Assembly: GCA_022578965.1 (NCBI GenBank)
Contig: MU401011.1
Coordinates: 1 to 13,631 of the forward strand
Length of the DNA stretch: 13,631 nt
Source of the DNA: Xylaria sp. FL1777
Lineage: Eukaryota; Ascomycota; Sordariomycetes; Xylariales; Xylariaceae
Reading direction: 5' to 3'
Below are positions 9,949 to 13,631 of the stretch, one piece after another (within the stretch, counting starts at the first letter, position 1; the number at the start of each line of letters is the position of its first letter). The translations under genes and the position numbers were made by a program. The notes below the pieces were generated by a model. That model ran no database searches. It had not been told where the DNA came from and saw nothing but the letters and a program-made list of their open reading frames with translations.

Positions 9949-10205
9949 TGTTATAACTAGGCTACTTAGGTACCTTAGCATATATCACAGGTTATATATA
10001 TATATAAGATATCTTTTTTATACTTATTTCATGGAAGTTTTTTCCTTTTTTCAAGCTTTAGTTTTATAAAATACCTACTATAAAACTAAAAATATATTAA
10101 TTATTATACTTAACTTTTAATGCTTTATATTTTCTGTAATAATTTTAAAGCTTTTTAAAATAAGGTTACTTATAATATTTTGTTATATTATAAAATAACT
10201 AAACA
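9949..10205 (+). repeat. Left LTR of the gypsy element (end uncertain)
   Basis: The first 91 bp (9949-10039) align without gaps to 13541-13631. The two differ at 17 positions, all transitions, and at every one this copy has the A or T. The start is TGTTATAACTAGG here against TGTCATGACTAGG in the fresher copy. The 3' end cannot be checked because the other copy runs out of the window. I propose 10205 (…aaaca followed by ttaattaac), giving 257 bp; this end is a guess based on a CA terminus and a TGG-like primer site mutated to TAA. Confidence 0.8.
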
Positions 10206-10266
10206 TTAATTAACTATATAAGCTAGTGCTATTCTTAATAGCTTTTTTTTAAAACAAACTTTAATA

Positions 10267-12120
10267 ATGAACTAAAAACAAACTTAGCACGAATTATTCT
10301 TAAAACTAGGCTTAAGCAAACAATAATTACTTAGTGCTTTAAGTGCTAATATTTAACTATTGCAAATATAAATTACATAGCTTTTAGCTAAAATTAAAAA
10401 GCTAAAGCAGCAAGTTGTGCAGCAAAAAAATAAAAACAAATAAGTTGCCTTAAAATCAAAAACAGCTTATATTACTTCTATTTTATAATTAAATAAACAA
10501 AAGAACTAAAAAATAATATTTCTAAAAAAACAGAAAAACTTTTTAAACCTTAAAAAATAATTTTATAACTTAAGTTAAAAATAAAAACATAAAAATCTTA
10601 GTAATAATAATAACTTTTTATTTTTTAGCTTTAATAAAAAGCATAATTAAAAAAAACTTAAATACTAATTATGTTAAAATTGCTTATATTACTATTAACG
10701 CTACTTATTTAAAAATGCTAATTTTAGCTAACTATTAAAGTTTAATTATAACTTTTTTAGCATAAAATTTATTTATTAATGCTAGCTAAAGTAAGTAAAA
10801 AAACTTTAAACTATTTTTAAAAGAACTAATTAAAAATTCTATTATAATAAAAACAAAATTTTATATATATATAGTAATATAAACTAAAACTATAAAAATG
10901 CTTATTAATTAGTATTATAAAAGTTATTAACCCTAAAAAAAAAACAATTTAAAACTAACTAAAAAATATTTTTAAACTAAACTAAAACTTTGCTTAAATA
11001 GTTTGCTTTTTTATAAGCTAGCATAAACGTATAATTAAAACAAGTAAATTAACAAGCTAACTAAAACCTAAAACTGTTTAATTAATACTTTACTAGCATT
11101 AAACTTTAAAATGTTTGCTAAAACAAAAGCAAAAAAGCCTTGTTATACTACTAAAAACTAAGTATACTACTTTAGTAAAAGCTAATAAACTATTATAACT
11201 TACTGCTAATTATATAAGCTAATATAATTAATGCTATATAATAACGCTAAAAACTAATAACTAAAAAACAATGCTTAAACTATAATAAAAAAAAACTAAA
11301 GTTAAACATTATTTAAATTACTAGTAAATTAACCTTAAATATTAAGCAAAACTAAACTAATAATTAATATACTAATATTAGCTGCAAAAACAATAATACT
11401 AGTTTTAATAACTAGAACTATTATTATAAAAGCAATAATTATAATAATAGTTATAATAATAATAACTAAAGATTTTATAAAAGCAATAATAGCTATAAAA
11501 GCTAAAACTAATACTATAAAAGCAATAATAATAAAGGTTATAGCTAGTACTAAAACTAAAAATACATAAATAACTAAAGTAATAATAATAATACTTATAT
11601 TTTAAAAAACTGTTATATTTTTAGAACTTCTTTAAATTAACTTTAAAACAACAATAAAAGTAGTTTAAATTTAAACTTTTATAAAAACCTTACTTGCTAT
11701 AGCTATAAATAACTTAGTTATATTACTTTTAATTGCTTTTAGCTTAAAAGTAATAATAATAATAGTAATAATAAAAATAATAAATTTAGTAGTTATACTA
11801 GCTATAATAGTAATACTACTTAAAAACAAACTATTTAAAAAATTTAAGTAAATAAAAACTAAAACATAAATAAAAAAAACTAAAAACAGCAATTAAAGTT
11901 TTATATACTCTTTTTATAAAAGCTATAATACTACAACTTAAAAAACAAATAATAAGCTTAGCACTAATTATACTAGCTATAAGTTTTAAGCTAAAGTTAC
12001 TACTTTATATATTTATTTTATGCTATTTTTATACTTTTTGCACTATTTATTTTGTTAGCTTTACAAAACTATTTATTAAAACTTATATTAATTTTAATTT
12101 ATGCGCTAAATATAATTATA
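10267..12120 (+). pseudogene. Gypsy gag relic
   Basis: In the frame shared with the reverse transcriptase downstream. ATG at 10267 is a possible start. A coiled-coil-like stretch K-L-K-Q-Q-V-V-Q-Q-K lies near 10402-10431, as seen in the N-terminal part of many fungal gypsy Gag proteins. The capsid core is too decayed to identify. The frame passes through a low-complexity section at 11401-11600, followed by a single Cys at 11611 in C-Y-I-F-R-T-S, which might be a zinc-knuckle remnant with other Cys lost. Stops are frequent, so the coding claim rests on position and on the continuous frame with pol. Confidence 0.55.
11401..11825 (+). repeat. Low-complexity, repeat-like section in gypsy gag
   Basis: Imperfect repeats such as tataaaagcaataat (three close copies between about 11424 and 11530) and AAT trinucleotide runs (11445-11465, 11581-11592, 11751-11785). 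In the gag frame this reads as N/Y/K/S-rich units like Y-Y-K-S-N-N-Y-N-N-S-Y. Undoing G-to-A decay would make them rich in D, Y, R and G, like a disordered nucleic-acid-binding tail. On the opposite strand the same composition gives a chance frame at 11671-11892. Confidence 0.6.
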
Positions 12121-12600
12121 TTAGTTTTACTTTTGCTTTTTATTATAAATTGCAGCAAGTATTTTTTTTATATACTTATATTATAGCATGCTACTAAAAG
12201 TAAATTTTTTACTTATAAAGCTTATTAAGTTGTTTATAAATTAATTAATAATTGTAGTATTACTTATAGAATTAAGCGTGCATATATAACTATTAACTGC
12301 AACTATTGCTTTAAAAGCAGCTTTTTTTTATTATTTTAAACTACTTTAAAAAATAAAAAAATTATACTAAATTTAGGCATTAATTAATAGTTTTTTAAAT
12401 TATGCTACTTTTAAATAAAAATATTTAGCTTAATTAAGTTTATAAAAGCTTGCTAAAACTAAGCTTACTATTATATTATTATTTAACTATTTAAACTTAT
12501 ATAGCTTAAAAAGTTAAAAAAAAGCTTTAGTTACTTTAATTTTATAGCAATTTTAAAAAAGTTTTATAACTTATTTAAGTTTTTTAATATTAGCAAAACA
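12121..12600 (+). pseudogene. Gypsy protease position, not clearly recognised
   Basis: This segment lies in the pol frame between gag and reverse transcriptase, where gypsy elements place an aspartic protease. A candidate active-site relic is L-I-N-N-C-S at 12241-12258, and I-I-L-N-L-G at 12361-12378 resembles the I-L-G block that follows in the family. Neither keeps the catalytic Asp, so the domain is assigned mainly by position. Confidence 0.4.
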
Positions 12601-13335
12601 AACATATTGCTACAATTAAAACAAAAAAACTTTATTATTAAGCTAAAAAAAAACGTAGTTATATTTTATTTTTTTATATATTTATTAGCTTAAAATAAGC
12701 TAAAAAAACTACAAAAATAGCTTAATAAAATATTAAAAGCAAAAAAAATTAAAAAGTTTACTAGTTTTACTAGCGCTTTAATTCTTTTTGTACTTAAAAA
12801 AAATAAAAGTTTATGCTTATATATAAACTATAAAGAACTTAATTAAGTTATACGTAAAAATTAATATATTTTACTACTTATTTTAAAGCTGCTTAATAGA
12901 ATTTTAAAAGCTAAAATCTTTAGCAAAATTAACTTTAAAAATGTTTATTATTATTTATGCATTTAAAAAAAAAATAAGTAAAAAATAACGTTTTATATAC
13001 GTTATAGCTACTATAAATTTCTAGTTATACTTATAAGTTTATTAAATGCTTTTATTACTTTTTAAAGTTATATATAAAAAGCATTTAATAATATAATAAA
13101 TATATTTTGCATTGCATATTTTAATAATATGCTTATTTTTTTTTTAAATAAAGATTTTTATATAAAACATGTTTAAAACATTATTAAAAAGCTATAAAAA
13201 ATAGAACTATACATTAAGCTATTTAAGTACTAATTTTATTAAAAGAAAATCGAATTTTTAAGTTATATTATTTTTAGTTAAAAAATCAAAATAAACTTTT
13301 TATATATAAATACTATTTAATAATAGCTTATATTA
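12601..13335 (+). pseudogene. Gypsy reverse transcriptase relic
   Basis: It would copy element RNA into DNA. The frame reads through all core blocks with no indel: I-L-F-V-L-K-K-N-K-S-L at 12781-12813 (from P-x-x-F-V-x-K-K-x-G-S-L); Y-I-N-Y-K-E-L-N at 12820-12843 (from D-Y-R-x-L-N, Asp now Asn at 12826); K-I-N-F-K-N-V-Y at 12925-12948 (from K-x-D-L-x-x-A-Y, catalytic Asp now Asn at 12931); T-F-Y-I-R-Y-S-Y-Y-K-F at 12988-13020, then L-L-N-A-F-I-T-F at 13039-13062 (from L-T-N-A-P-A-T-F); I-A-Y-F-N-N-M-L-I-F at 13111-13140 (from A-Y-x-D-D-x-L-I-x-S, both Asp now Asn). K-I-E-F-L-S-Y-I-I near 13237 fits V-x-F-L-G-x-I-I. This is the strongest protein call in the second element. Confidence 0.95.
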
Positions 13336-13540
13336 AATATTTATTAAGCGCTATAATAATTTTTAAAGTTTTGTAATTTTTATTGCTGTTTTATAAATAG
13401 GTATTTTTATATTACTACGCTTTTGTTTAAATATTTAAAAAAAAACGTAACAAAAATAAAAAAAAGTTAAATTTTCTTAAATAATTTTAAAAAAAAAGCT
13501 TTTAAGAACTTTTAAGATACATTTAAGCAAGCTATTTTTT
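13336..13540 (+). pseudogene. Gypsy RT connection region, cut by an LTR
   Basis: It continues the RT frame. F-L-K-F-C-N-F-Y-C-C-F-I at 13360-13395 is a mutated F-L-G-F-A-N-F-Y-R-R-F-I, the conserved block between RT and RNase H. K-A-F-K-N-F about 13495-13512 fits E-A-F-x-x-L-K, just before RNase H. The frame stops making sense exactly at 13541 where the LTR begins, so the RNase H catalytic core and the integrase are absent here. The last bases before the junction are gctatttttttt-like pyrimidines, not a polypurine tract. Confidence 0.88.
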
Positions 13541-13631
13541 TGTCATGACTAGGCTACTCAGGTACCTCAGCACATGTCACAGGTTACATGTATATATGGG
13601 ATATCCTTCCCATACCCATTTCATGGGAGTT
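13541..13631 (+). repeat. Second gypsy LTR start, little mutated, runs off window
   Basis: 91 bp beginning TGTCATGACTAGGC, gap-free match to 9949-10039. At all 17 differing sites this copy has G or C, so it is close to the original family sequence. It keeps CpC and TpC dinucleotides such as atccttccc that are absent in the surrounding DNA. It lies directly inside the older element's pol frame and is most simply the left LTR of a younger copy of the same family in the same orientation. Confidence 0.88.

Larger units (their letters stand above)
9949..13540 (+). mobile_element. Decayed Ty3/gypsy retrotransposon, 5' part
   Basis: It starts with an LTR at 9949, then has a gag-like region and a clear gypsy-type reverse transcriptase in one + strand frame (codons at positions leaving remainder 1 on division by 3), and is cut at 13540 by a second copy of the same LTR. 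RNase H, integrase and its own right LTR are not in the window. Order and RT motifs are those of Ty3/gypsy (Metaviridae-type) elements. The bases before the left LTR are attaa (9944-9948), which would be half of its target duplication; the partner is not in view. Confidence 0.85.

Noticed and set aside
11671..11892. 73-codon open frame on the - strand, hydrophobic, looks membrane-like
   Set aside because: It lies antisense to the low-complexity AAT-rich part of gypsy gag. The I/F/L/T-rich translation comes from reading AAT/ATA repeats on the other strand; there is no independent support.
13541..13631. Reading this LTR as the 3' LTR of the element starting at 9949
   Set aside because: No polypurine tract precedes it. 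The pol frame is cut in mid-domain with RNase H and integrase missing, and the mutation levels of the two LTRs differ strongly. It is not excluded until the sequence beyond the window is seen.
1..13631. tRNA, rRNA, CRISPR array, or an AT-rich mitochondrial or bacterial origin
   Set aside because: No tRNA-like cloverleaf, rRNA core or spaced repeats were seen on reading. LTR retrotransposons with transition-only decay point to nuclear fungal DNA.

Overview
The window is an extremely AT-rich block, roughly 15% G+C in the lines I sampled, with no intact gene. It consists of two decayed LTR retrotransposons and the AT-rich DNA they sit in. Every difference between paired repeat copies is a transition (C to T or G to A, or the reverse). 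Coding remnants are full of Q, W and R codons turned into stops and of D to N, E to K, P to L/F and G to S changes, but keep their reading frame. This is the signature of repeat-induced point mutation (RIP) or a RIP-like process, so the source is most likely a filamentous fungus, probably an ascomycete with AT-isochore heterochromatin. I cannot name the species.

Layout: 1-1976 is AT-rich DNA with nothing I can recognise. 1977-9357 is a complete Ty1/copia element: a 290-bp left LTR (1977-2266), a probable leader, one gag-pol relic in a single + strand frame (about 2702-7729), about 1.3 kb of unexplained 3' sequence, and a 290-bp right LTR (9068-9357). It is bracketed by a 5-bp target duplication (taaac/taaat). 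9363-9948 is the right flank of that insertion. 9949 to at least 13540 is a Ty3/gypsy element on the + strand: a left LTR, a gag relic with a low-complexity repeat-like section, and a very clear reverse transcriptase that runs in frame into the polymerase connection region. At 13541 this reading frame is cut by the start of a second, much less mutated copy of the same LTR, which continues past the window edge. The simplest reading is that a younger copy of the same gypsy family inserted into the older one.

In copia order the first element shows gag with a zinc-knuckle relic, a tentative protease, integrase, reverse transcriptase and RNase H. The catalytic acidic residues of integrase and reverse transcriptase are lost (D to N, E to K); two RNase H aspartates survive. 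The element is dead in cis. Family assignments rest on motifs I translated by hand and compared with remembered fungal copia and gypsy proteins; no database search was run.

An unusual point is the sequence context of the decay. Surviving C residues are nearly all preceded by A or G, and TpC and CpC (GpA and GpG on the other strand) are strongly depleted. This is not the plain CpA preference of Neurospora RIP.
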